Origin: Ignavibacteria bacterium | GTDB lineage: Bacteria; Bacteroidota; Ignavibacteria; Ignavibacteriales; Ignavibacteriaceae | Assembly: GCA_017302895.1 (NCBI GenBank) | Contig: JAFLBV010000002.1 | Coordinates: 372,001 to 436,000 of the forward strand | Length of the DNA stretch: 64,000 bases | Direction: 5' to 3' | In this document: positions 52,490 through 60,805 of the stretch, piece after piece | How positions within the stretch are numbered: the first letter of the stretch is position 1 | Layout of the letters: every line of letters begins with the position of its first letter | Program-made: the position numbers and the translations under genes | The notes under the pieces: generated by a model | The model's input: the letters and a program-made list of their open reading frames with translations, nothing else | Told to the model about the DNA's origin: nothing | Databases searched by the model: none

Positions 52490-53998
52490 ATGTACTATAA
52501 TATTGAAGAGATTAAAACATTTCGTGACCTGAAAAATTCCGGTTACAAGCCGAAAACCATCAAAGATGAAATGAGGAGTAACCTGATTGCTTCCCTCTCG
52601 AACGGGCAGGAATATTTTGGTGAAATTCACGGCTATGAAGAGACTGTTATCCCTGATCTGAAAAGGGCGATTCTTTCCAGACATAATATCTTGTTGCTGG
52701 GTCTGAGAGGTCAGGCAAAAACCAGAATAGCAAGGACTTTGGTTAAGCTTCTCGATGAATATATACCCGTAATCAGAGGGAGTGAATTGATGGATGATCC
52801 ATATAACCCCGTTTCGACTTTTGGAAAGTCCCAAATAGTTACGCATGGAGATGATACCGAAATTCAATGGATTCATCGTGATCAAAGATATACTGAGAAA
52901 CTCGCTACTCCTGATGTATCTGTAGCTGATCTCATCGGAGATGTCGATCCCATAAAAGCAGCTTCACTGAAGCTCCCCTATTCGGATGAAAGAGTGATTC
53001 ACTACGGTTTGATTCCCCGTTCTCACAGGTCAATCTTTGTGATTAACGAACTTCCGGATCTTCAGGCGAGAATCCAGGTTGCTCTCTTTAATATTCTGCA
53101 GGAAGAGGACATTCAGATAAGAGGTTTTAAGATGAAACTGCCTCTCGATATTCAGTTTATATTTACAGCAAATCCTGAGGATTACACCAACAGAGGTTCG
53201 ATTGTCACTCCGTTGAAAGACAGAATCGACAGTCAGATTTTAACTCACTACCCGAGAAGCATCACTGTATCAAAAAACATTACTAAACAGGAAGCGAGAC
53301 TGCACGAACAGCAGGCATCAGATATCGTCTGCTCACCACTTCTGGAGGATCTTGTTGAACAGGTGGCTTTTGAAGCCCGGAAGAGTGAATATGTGGATGA
53401 AAAAAGCGGGGTTTCTGCACGACTAACCATTTCAAGTTATGAGAATCTGTTCAGTTCTGCCGAACTTAGACGACTCATAAACTCCGAAAAAAGTGCAATC
53501 GTTCGAATAAGTGACCTCTTCAACACAATTCCTTCGATAACAGGTAAAGTTGAACTGGTTTATGAAGGTGAGCAGGAGGGTCCATCTACGGTTGCACATC
53601 TGCTGATTTCAAAGGCAATTAGAACAGTTTTCCAGCAATATTTCCCTTCACCTGAAAAAAACGGAAAAAATGAAGACGGGAAGAAAGCATATACAAAAGT
53701 ACTCGACTGGTTTTCAAAAGGAAATACTCTCGATTTGATTAGTGGTTCTTCCCAGAAAGAGTATGAGAATTCACTTATGAGAGTAGAAGGACTGATGGAA
53801 CTGGTGCAGGAATTTGTAGCCGGTATCAGCAAACAGGAACAATTCATCTTTGCCGAGTTCCTTCTTCACGGTATGTGCGAATTTTCCCTTATCAGCAGGT
53901 TTAACCTGACGGGGAAATTCGAATTCAAAGACATGTTGTCTTCCATGTTTACTTTGGACAACCTTGACGAAGATGAATTCGATGAAGAAAAATATTGA
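52490..53998 (+). CDS. MoxR/RavA-like AAA+ ATPase (magnesium chelatase subunit I-like)
   Basis: An AAA+ ATPase of 502 residues. The Walker A is GLRGQAKTR at residues 71-79, the GxxGxAK(S/T) variant typical of MoxR/RavA. The Walker B region reads IFVINELPD near 185, where the expected Asp is Asn and the Glu remains. IFTANPEDYTNRGSIVTPLKDRI provides sensor 1 and the arginine finger region. The remaining C-terminal 200 residues form an extended helical domain. It is co-transcribed with the VWA gene and is followed by a strong bidirectional terminator. Confidence 0.87.
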   Translation: MYYNIEEIKTFRDLKNSGYKPKTIKDEMRSNLIASLSNGQEYFGEIHGYEETVIPDLKRAILSRHNILLLGLRGQAKTRIARTLVKLLDEYIPVIRGSELMDDPYNPVSTFGKSQIVTHGDDTEIQWIHRDQRYTEKLATPDVSVADLIGDVDPIKAASLKLPYSDERVIHYGLIPRSHRSIFVINELPDLQARIQVALFNILQEEDIQIRGFKMKLPLDIQFIFTANPEDYTNRGSIVTPLKDRIDSQILTHYPRSITVSKNITKQEARLHEQQASDIVCSPLLEDLVEQVAFEARKSEYVDEKSGVSARLTISSYENLFSSAELRRLINSEKSAIVRISDLFNTIPSITGKVELVYEGEQEGPSTVAHLLISKAIRTVFQQYFPSPEKNGKNEDGKKAYTKVLDWFSKGNTLDLISGSSQKEYENSLMRVEGLMELVQEFVAGISKQEQFIFAEFLLHGMCEFSLISRFNLTGKFEFKDMLSSMFTLDNLDEDEFDEEKY

Positions 53999-54011
53999 TT
54001 TAATTTAAAAC

Positions 54012-54045
54012 AAAAAAGGCTGCCCGATTCAGGCAGCCTTTTTTT
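54012..54045. terminator. Bidirectional terminator
   Basis: AAAAAAGGCTGCC and GGCAGCCTTTTTTT flank a short loop. It lies between the AAA gene and the converging unknown gene, whose stop codon is inside the T-run. Confidence 0.92.
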
Positions 54046-55207
54046 ATTTATCTTTTCTAAGCTTAAGTACCACAAACCGTTTCTCACGGTCGCTGGCGAA
54101 TTCTTTAATAGAATCAGTGATTTCTTCGTGCGAGCCGGTTTCATCTTTAGGTTTCGAAGTGAATTCCTCTCTCTTTTTTTCGAGAAATGAGGAAAAAATC
54201 GATTTATTTCCGTCTCTTTCAACATTCCCCTGGGTTCTCCCAGAGACCTGTGTGGTTTGAAACTTGCTTTTGGGTCTGCCTTGTCCTACAACCTGAAATC
54301 TTGCATTCTTTTGATCTGTTGTTCCGGGAGTAATATCGGCCTGAGTAGTCGATTTCGGTCTCTCTTCCTGTAGATGTACTCTCTTGCTCGCCTGATAAGG
54401 ATCGTAATTATCGTCTTCTTCGAATAATCCGGTGGTTTTCCTTCCCCATGCAAGGGTTACCATCCCTTTTCTATCGACATTGTTTCTCTCTCCGGTTTGT
54501 TTTTCACCTGTTGCGGTAGTTGGAGGCCGGTCGGTTGTGTTTTTGTCAACAGTATTTTTCTTGTTAAAACTGAGATCCATTGAAGTAAGAGCCTGAAATT
54601 TCGATCTGGTTGTTGCCGGATCAGGTTTTGTTTGCTCAGGCTTAGGATGTTCTGCCTTTGGAGAATCAAATGTCTCATTAGTGGCAAGATTTATCACTTT
54701 ATCAAAATCTATTTCATCAAAAGCACAAAGCAATTCTGCGAATGATCTGTCATTCTGGTACTGAACCTCAGTAGCTTCAAGATCAAAACTGTATGACTCT
54801 TCAAAATCCGATAATCCATCCACTACACCACGGGACTGGAGACCAACCTGTTGGATTCTGAACCGAAGATCAGGATCATCATTCAGAAAACCATTATCTT
54901 CCATCTCCTTAATGCAGTAGATGGGGTCAAAATAGATTACTTCTCTTGCATTGTTCACGATGACCTGTTGACCGTACTTCACATAATTAATATCGAAATC
55001 ATCAAGATTTGTCAACAACCTGTACGCTATAACCGTCTTCGGCTGCATATCATTAATGTAACCACATACTTCGTTATAATGCAGTCGAATCGGGTTGTTA
55101 ATCCCGATGTTTCTTCTGATCATTCGAAAATTGTTTTCTAAATTGAAGCGATTCTCCGAATAAATGAGAATATCACTTCCATCGCCGCGCGTTGTCTCTA
55201 ATATCAT
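54044..55207 (-). CDS. Uncharacterised protein with disordered charged C-terminus
   Basis: A 387-residue protein of no family I recognise. The N-terminal 185 residues look globular (ILIYSENRFNLENNFRMIRRN, VIAYRLLTNLDDFDINYVKYGQQV). It then turns into a long low-complexity segment rich in Lys, Thr, Gln and Pro (about 185-340), with TRSKFQALTSMDLSF and KSKFQTTQVSG, and ends in a basic stretch (REKRFVVLKLRKDK). There is no signal peptide or membrane segment. It stands alone on the minus strand between two terminators, so no operon partner gives a clue. The ATG at 55207 is the first available. Confidence 0.7.
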   Translation of the reverse strand: MILETTRGDGSDILIYSENRFNLENNFRMIRRNIGINNPIRLHYNEVCGYINDMQPKTVIAYRLLTNLDDFDINYVKYGQQVIVNNAREVIYFDPIYCIKEMEDNGFLNDDPDLRFRIQQVGLQSRGVVDGLSDFEESYSFDLEATEVQYQNDRSFAELLCAFDEIDFDKVINLATNETFDSPKAEHPKPEQTKPDPATTRSKFQALTSMDLSFNKKNTVDKNTTDRPPTTATGEKQTGERNNVDRKGMVTLAWGRKTTGLFEEDDNYDPYQASKRVHLQEERPKSTTQADITPGTTDQKNARFQVVGQGRPKSKFQTTQVSGRTQGNVERDGNKSIFSSFLEKKREEFTSKPKDETGSHEEITDSIKEFASDREKRFVVLKLRKDK

Positions 55208-55336
55208 TGTTAGACCGGTAGTTCAGATTCTGTTAAATGAAAGGAATGGTTCACAGTTTTTGAACCGTAAACTTAACACTTTTTCAAACCTCAATATAAT
55301 ATTTTTGATTTACATTTCGTATCGTTTTATAAAGCT

Positions 55337-55374
55337 TATAAAAAATAAAAAGCCCGAATCGTCAGATCCGGGCT
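55337..55374 (-). terminator. Terminator after the 970-residue T9SS gene
   Basis: On the minus strand AGCCCGGATC and GATTCGGGCT pair (one mismatch) around a 4-nt loop and are followed by TTTTTATTTTTTA. Confidence 0.85.
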
Positions 55375-55403
55375 TAAATCATTGTTTCATTTTTATTATG
55401 AAA

Positions 55404-58316
55404 CTATTTAAGGAGTACCATTTTCTTAATTTCACTATACGAATTACCATCAATTGTGTTGGCTTTTAACTCGTAGAAGTAAACACCGCTTGTGAGTTTC
55501 GCGCCAGCAACATCGTCTGCATTCCAATAGAGTGAATAACCACCCGCGTTGTTGAATCCTTCATAAAGAACTTTTACCACTTCACCTAACAGGTTGTAGA
55601 CAGTAATCTTAACATTAGCTGCTTTAGGGAGTGTATATTCGATCCTGGTTGTAGGATTAAATGGATTTGGATAGTTCTGTCCGAGTGAAAATGCTCCGGG
55701 AATTGTTGAAGTTGTTTTAACATCGGTCAGTGTACCGTTGTAATTGAAGGACAACGAAGCCATGTTGACAATCCCCGTCGAACCAACGAGTGTTCCCGCT
55801 CCGGTTGATGGATTTATCTGAATCAAATCAGTTGCCTGATTATTTGTTCCCTTCAATCCAAAGAAGCCACCTTCCTTATCGAACTCGATATCAAATATTG
55901 CGCCACCAAAGCCGGTGTAACCGAGTCTCGTAGTGTCACCGGTTGTCTGATTTATTTTGAAAATCATATCCTTCGGTGAACCAAGTGCGCGATAAAGTGA
56001 TGCGTAAAGTTCATTTGTCTGAGGATGAAAAGCGATACTCAAGACTGGAGAAGCTGTTGAAAATCTTTCTGTGAAAGATGAATCCAACAATCCCACTTTA
56101 TAGATTTTGCCTGACTTCTGGGACGCATATAAATTCCCGGATGTATCAAATGCTATACTTCCCAAATCTGTAATACTGGCCTTAAATAAAGTATGGGCAT
56201 CACCACCGGTAGCATTCAATCTGACGATTTCCTGCGGAGTGGTGTTCCTTAACCCGTAAATAACTTTACTTTTAGGGTCAACAGTTATGCTTGTGAAAAG
56301 GTTTTTTGTTGTAGCACCGATTTCAGTGGGAACTGCGTTTCCCGTTCTCAGATAGAAAAGCCGATTATTGTCTGTTCCGCCGGACACCGAATACATTGCC
56401 TTTTCGTTTGCTGCAGCTATCTGATAACCAGTCGCAGTAACAGCTACACCTTTCAATCCGGTCTCGTTCGATCTAATGAAAAGAGTGTCCGCTATCGGTC
56501 CTAAATCAACAGGTTTGGCACTCAGTTCCACTTCTATCGTTCTGTTAGGATCGAGTGTAAAAGGATATGAAAGATTGGTGTTAAGAATAAAATTACCTGA
56601 ACCAAAGTACAATGAATCTATTACTATACTCTGTGTTCCGAAACTTGTAAGCTTAAACCTGTCCGGGAGACTGGTTTTGTTTTGCTCAACCTCACCAAAA
56701 TTCAAGACAGCTTTATCTACGAATCCTTTTGGACCATCAAAGGGAGCGATTCGCAATATGCCTGTCCATGTACTCCAGGTATTTGATGCTGATGCATATT
56801 CAGTAAACAGTACAAAATCGGTCAGATTTTCCGGATCAGCCCAGATTCCCATATAATCGCCCCAGCGATTTCTGGTACCGCCAAATGTTTTCACATAATT
56901 GGCTTTACCCGTCTGAAGTGGGGCACTGTATGTAAAATTGGTTTCATTTGCGAATTTTGACGAATAGAATGCACCTGCATATTCGGTATCACCAGAGCGT
57001 GCAAATGTTGCGGCGGCATTGTCAAATTTATCAACTGCTATAGCACCGAAGTAATACCATAATCCACTTGCTCCGAGTACAGACTGCTCTGCAACTGTGC
57101 TCGTGGCTGTGTTTATTTTTACATAGTGAAGAGCTGAATAGCTGGACGCACTTGGATTTGTTATGGTGTGTATTGACCAGATTTTACCATCTCTGAAAAT
57201 CGGTTCATCCTGAAGCTGGGCACCGTTGGTGGAAAGCAACGGAGATCCTCCCCCAAGTTGATTTGCATTAGGCGGTGAACTGTAGCTGATCGTCGGAACC
57301 ATTGAACCTCTGAGCACAGGGTTGGTTAATGGATTCTCTATCCAGTAGAGTGCAAATGCATTCCCGCCATTTGGTGCATGGAGGAAATAGTATTTTGCAG
57401 GATCATGTGTGTAGGCAATCGTTGGTCTTATATGAAATATGAATTGCTGAGTCGGACCCGGTGAGGGATACTTAATACCATAGATATCATTCCATGTAAT
57501 TGTTGCATTGGCATCATTGGAATAAAGCGCTGATTTAGGGTAAATCCTGATCTTTGCATAGTTAAATGCACTTGCAAATGAGAACTGGTTACCCGAAACA
57601 TACACTGCATCATCATCGAAGCCCACACCCTGATAATCCATCCAGTTGTTTGATGGAACATCACCGTTCACATCCGAACGAATGGCATAGTTGTACCATG
57701 TACCGGTCGGAATGGAATCATCCGAAACCGAGATGAGATGATAGCCTCTTGCAGGATTGTCATTCTGATCGAGCCAAACCATTACCCATTTTTTGTCAAA
57801 ATGGTCATAAATCACTTTAGGATCGAACGCTCCGGGTGAAGAAAGAGTTGTTGCATACCATGCATCAGCATTGATCCTCTTAAGAAGGTTGCCGTTCTTG
57901 TCGAAAATCCCAAAATCGCTGTTGACTGTTGCAACGATATATCCTGCTCCCACAGCAACATGTGGATCGGGTGGAATCGAGTTTGTCTGGGTTAATCCCT
58001 GAAAACTCTTCAACATCAGTGCCTTTGTTGTGTCGATTGCATCTTTTCCTGCATTCGAGTCTTCAACATAGTATTTTATTGCTTCATACATGTCGTCGTA
58101 TTCTTTTATAAATACAGGACTTGCATTGTAATCAACCTTGTTTCTTATCGTCTCCGGCTTTGGGAAACTGTTCGAAGGTGTTAAGCCAAAATTGTTAGTA
58201 TTCACTACGACTCCACCGGTCTTGGAACCCGCGGCGGGTCCATTATAAGCCTGTCCAAGGACAAGAGTCGAGGTTAATGCCAACAACAATAGTGAAAAAA
58301 GAATGTTTCTTATCAC
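55404..58316 (-). CDS. Large secreted protein with T9SS sorting domain
   Basis: An exported protein of 970 residues. The signal peptide (LFSLLLLALTSTLVLGQ) is followed by a region with repeated aromatic/Asp patterns (KVIYDHFDKKWVMVWLDQND, GDYMGIWADPENLTDFV) that may be propeller-like, an ASPM/SPD-2-like beta domain near 525-630, a second repeat region resembling NHL/SMP propeller blades, and a C-terminal T9SS type A domain beginning at GQNYPNPFNPTT. The start is GTG at 58316 with CGGAG upstream. Enzyme residues were not recognised. Confidence 0.85.
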   Translation of the reverse strand: MIRNILFSLLLLALTSTLVLGQAYNGPAAGSKTGGVVVNTNNFGLTPSNSFPKPETIRNKVDYNASPVFIKEYDDMYEAIKYYVEDSNAGKDAIDTTKALMLKSFQGLTQTNSIPPDPHVAVGAGYIVATVNSDFGIFDKNGNLLKRINADAWYATTLSSPGAFDPKVIYDHFDKKWVMVWLDQNDNPARGYHLISVSDDSIPTGTWYNYAIRSDVNGDVPSNNWMDYQGVGFDDDAVYVSGNQFSFASAFNYAKIRIYPKSALYSNDANATITWNDIYGIKYPSPGPTQQFIFHIRPTIAYTHDPAKYYFLHAPNGGNAFALYWIENPLTNPVLRGSMVPTISYSSPPNANQLGGGSPLLSTNGAQLQDEPIFRDGKIWSIHTITNPSASSYSALHYVKINTATSTVAEQSVLGASGLWYYFGAIAVDKFDNAAATFARSGDTEYAGAFYSSKFANETNFTYSAPLQTGKANYVKTFGGTRNRWGDYMGIWADPENLTDFVLFTEYASASNTWSTWTGILRIAPFDGPKGFVDKAVLNFGEVEQNKTSLPDRFKLTSFGTQSIVIDSLYFGSGNFILNTNLSYPFTLDPNRTIEVELSAKPVDLGPIADTLFIRSNETGLKGVAVTATGYQIAAANEKAMYSVSGGTDNNRLFYLRTGNAVPTEIGATTKNLFTSITVDPKSKVIYGLRNTTPQEIVRLNATGGDAHTLFKASITDLGSIAFDTSGNLYASQKSGKIYKVGLLDSSFTERFSTASPVLSIAFHPQTNELYASLYRALGSPKDMIFKINQTTGDTTRLGYTGFGGAIFDIEFDKEGGFFGLKGTNNQATDLIQINPSTGAGTLVGSTGIVNMASLSFNYNGTLTDVKTTSTIPGAFSLGQNYPNPFNPTTRIEYTLPKAANVKITVYNLLGEVVKVLYEGFNNAGGYSLYWNADDVAGAKLTSGVYFYELKANTIDGNSYSEIKKMVLLK

Positions 58317-58344
58317 TTTTATCTACTCCGATTATTTAAAATTT

Positions 58345-58914
58345 TTATTTCTGGCCGGCTTTCCACCCTTTGTACTGATTTAACAGTTCAATTGATGTGG
58401 TGTCGCTGCTAACTGTGGTTGAAAACTTGAACTCTTTGCTTCCGGAAGGCCATTTTATTATCTGTGGTCCACCATTTTCACCAAGATATTTTCCATTGGA
58501 TGAAAGATATGTCTCTGATAAAAATCCACCCATTGAATAATATACCGGAGCACAATTACAATCTTTTTCTGCAAGGAAAGAGATTTCTGTAATATCGTTG
58601 AACTTGAATTTTACCAGACCGTTCAGCTTGCCGTTTTCTTCAATCAATTCCTTGGAAACTACCTGCAAAGACGGGTTTTCATCTTCAAATTTTGTTCCCT
58701 TCACATATTCATCTATCAATTCGGCAAAATCCTTTAACGAGACATCTGTCTCACCATCTTTTGCAGATTTTATGTTGTTGAACTTGATCCAGCCCTCTCC
58801 GGAGCCATCTTTCGAAATTTTATAGTAATATTCTTTTGTATCTACCGTCAAACACCCTGTAAAGAAAACGGTTAAAAGTGCGAGTAAAACAAGTTTCAAT
58901 GAAAAAGATTTCAT
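58345..58914 (-). CDS. Lipoprotein of unknown function
   Basis: A 189-residue protein with a lipobox (LTVFFTGC, Cys21), so it is anchored by lipidation. The mature part is a small beta-rich domain (YYYKISKDGSGEGWIKF at its start). AAAGGAGA lies just before the ATG. It lies 28 nt upstream of the T9SS gene on the same strand and could be co-transcribed. Confidence 0.8.
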   Translation of the reverse strand: MKSFSLKLVLLALLTVFFTGCLTVDTKEYYYKISKDGSGEGWIKFNNIKSAKDGETDVSLKDFAELIDEYVKGTKFEDENPSLQVVSKELIEENGKLNGLVKFKFNDITEISFLAEKDCNCAPVYYSMGGFLSETYLSSNGKYLGENGGPQIIKWPSGSKEFKFSTTVSSDTTSIELLNQYKGWKAGQK

Positions 58915-59182
58915 TTAAATCTCCTTTGGGGACTAAAAGTTTATTGGGATTTTGAAAAAGTGGATATATAGACTTCAAAATATGAAAATATAATTGGATT
59001 TCAAACATTAAAATTATGACCGAACCATTCCCTGAAACCAGGAGCGACAGAGAATGCTGTGAGTGAACTCACATAAACCACAAATTACTCCCTCTACCCG
59101 CCTGAAAGTGATGTCCAACAAAAATACCACCCCGGTCAGGAAGTATATTGCTTTCGAATTTTTAATAAACTTTAATCGTACC

Positions 59183-60190
59183 ATGAAAAAACTCTTTTCA
59201 AAACCATTCAAAATCTTTTTGTTGCTGGTCGCGCTGCTGGCAATAGCCGAAATATCCTACATAAACCAATGGATAAATCCTCACTCTGGTACTTTTGAAA
59301 AACTGAACCCGGAATCTGAGGTTGAACCCGGTGGCAAAAAGAAGACCATTCTTGTACTCGGTGACGAGATCAGCGCTAATCCACAAAGCTATGTAGCAAT
59401 GCTCAGAAAAAATCATCCTGATTACAGAATTATTAACGGATCTGTACCGAATACAGGAGCGATTGAAGCATCTTTTATCGGTGAAAAATTGATAAAGGAG
59501 TACGATCCCGACATTCTGGTTTATCAGATGAATCCGGCTAATGACCTGTACGATCTTAGAAAAGGACAGGACTTGTCTGAAGCGAACCTGGTCGGAAGTG
59601 TCACCAACCTGCTGACCGACAAGATTAGAATTTTGAACTACATCTTTTACACAATATCCAGAACAGCTTCTGAAATGGGCGGGAATGCCTTTGCAGCGCT
59701 CGAACCACAAAACCTGATTCAAAACCAGAACATTTCATTTAAACCGCTTACGGGAAAATCATTCGAAAAGCAAAACGGTCTGGTGGAAAACTCCACCCTG
59801 TTAAAATCGGGAAGAAATATCGACTTTGAGGAATCAATGAGCCGCCTTAATACGCTTTTCTGCTGGTTAAAGAAAGGTGCTACCGTCCTGTTTCTCATCA
59901 CACCACATTGTTCATGGATTGACAAATATTATGTCGACAACATGCTGAAGGCCGGGAATTTTGTCTCCAATGACTTTGCAAATTATTCCGGAACCTATCC
60001 AATTATTAAAAAAATAAAAGATTACTCATTTTCATTTCAAAAAGTAAAGATTGTGGATCCCACATTAATGTTGCGTTTTTACGATATCCCTGAAAAGCGT
60101 CTTTTCAATGTCTCTTCAAGTGACATGAATAAATATGGACATGAGGTTTTGGCGTCCACTTTGTCAGGGTACATTCGACAGACATTCTAA
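59183..60190 (+). CDS. SGNH-hydrolase-like membrane-anchored protein lacking the nucleophile
   Basis: A 335-residue protein with an N-terminal membrane anchor (IFLLLVALLAIAEIS). The following domain resembles SGNH/GDSL hydrolases: block I reads LVLGDEISAN (residues 60-62 GDE), where a Ser is normal; a Gly in GSVPNTG, an Asn in NPANDLY and the Asp/His of SSDMNKYGHEVL match blocks II, III and V. The missing serine suggests loss of esterase activity. The frame is open to 59063, but the ATG at 59183 is preferred because the anchor follows; an ATG at 59111 is also possible. Confidence 0.65.
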   Translation: MKKLFSKPFKIFLLLVALLAIAEISYINQWINPHSGTFEKLNPESEVEPGGKKKTILVLGDEISANPQSYVAMLRKNHPDYRIINGSVPNTGAIEASFIGEKLIKEYDPDILVYQMNPANDLYDLRKGQDLSEANLVGSVTNLLTDKIRILNYIFYTISRTASEMGGNAFAALEPQNLIQNQNISFKPLTGKSFEKQNGLVENSTLLKSGRNIDFEESMSRLNTLFCWLKKGATVLFLITPHCSWIDKYYVDNMLKAGNFVSNDFANYSGTYPIIKKIKDYSFSFQKVKIVDPTLMLRFYDIPEKRLFNVSSSDMNKYGHEVLASTLSGYIRQTF

Positions 60191-60239
60191 AATTAATTCT
60201 GATTCCTATTTTTGCATTGCAAATATCCAGGAATTTCCA

Positions 60240-60707
60240 ATGTCAAAAACGAATGCTGTAAGAATTCTCGAATCCAAGGGAGTCCCTTTCACCCTGCTGA
60301 ATTACGAAGTGTCGGAAGATGAACTTGATGCAGTCTCAGTCGCCAAAAAAATAGGTTTCGATCCCGACTCCGTTTTTAAGACCCTTGTTGCAAGAAATGA
60401 GGCAAACTCACTCCTCGTGTTCGTTATTCCCGGTTCATGCGAACTTGACCTTAAAAAAGCAGCTAAAGCCTCGGGTTCCAAAAGGATTGAAATGGTGAAG
60501 GTGAAGGAACTCTTTGAACTCACCGGTTATATCAGAGGAGGCTGCTCCCCTGTCGGCATGAAAAAAAATTTCCCTGTCTTCCTCGATGAGACAGCACAAC
60601 TTTTTGAAAACATCTCCATAAGTGCAGGAGTAAGAGGCACACAAATTATTATAAATCCCGGTGATCTCATTAATTCGATCGCTGCCACTTCCGCAGATCT
60701 GATATAA
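60240..60707 (+). CDS. ybaK: Cys-tRNA(Pro)/mischarged-tRNA deacylase of the YbaK family
   Basis: A 155-residue cytoplasmic protein that hydrolyses misacylated tRNA. FDPDSVFKTLVAR, FVIPGSCELDLKKAAKASGSKRIEM and GYIRGGCSPVGMKK are the family motifs. The ATG at 60240 is chosen because AGGAA precedes it and YbaK proteins begin this way (KTNAVRILESKGVPFTL); the longer open frame overlaps the preceding gene. It follows that gene by 49 nt. Confidence 0.92.
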   Translation: MSKTNAVRILESKGVPFTLLNYEVSEDELDAVSVAKKIGFDPDSVFKTLVARNEANSLLVFVIPGSCELDLKKAAKASGSKRIEMVKVKELFELTGYIRGGCSPVGMKKNFPVFLDETAQLFENISISAGVRGTQIIINPGDLINSIAATSADLI

Positions 60708-60805
60708 TTAAAATTTATTTTCCCTTCCTTCACGAATTACTTGGTAAAATACCTTAAATTGTGTTGTTTTTTTTCAAAATTAACTCATTATCTCACCGGT
60801 ATCAT

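Noticed and set aside
59198-59722. 174-codon open frame on the minus strand
   Set aside because: It is the reverse of the SGNH-like gene; codon pattern and composition look like a shadow frame with many Arg/Phe/Cys residues.
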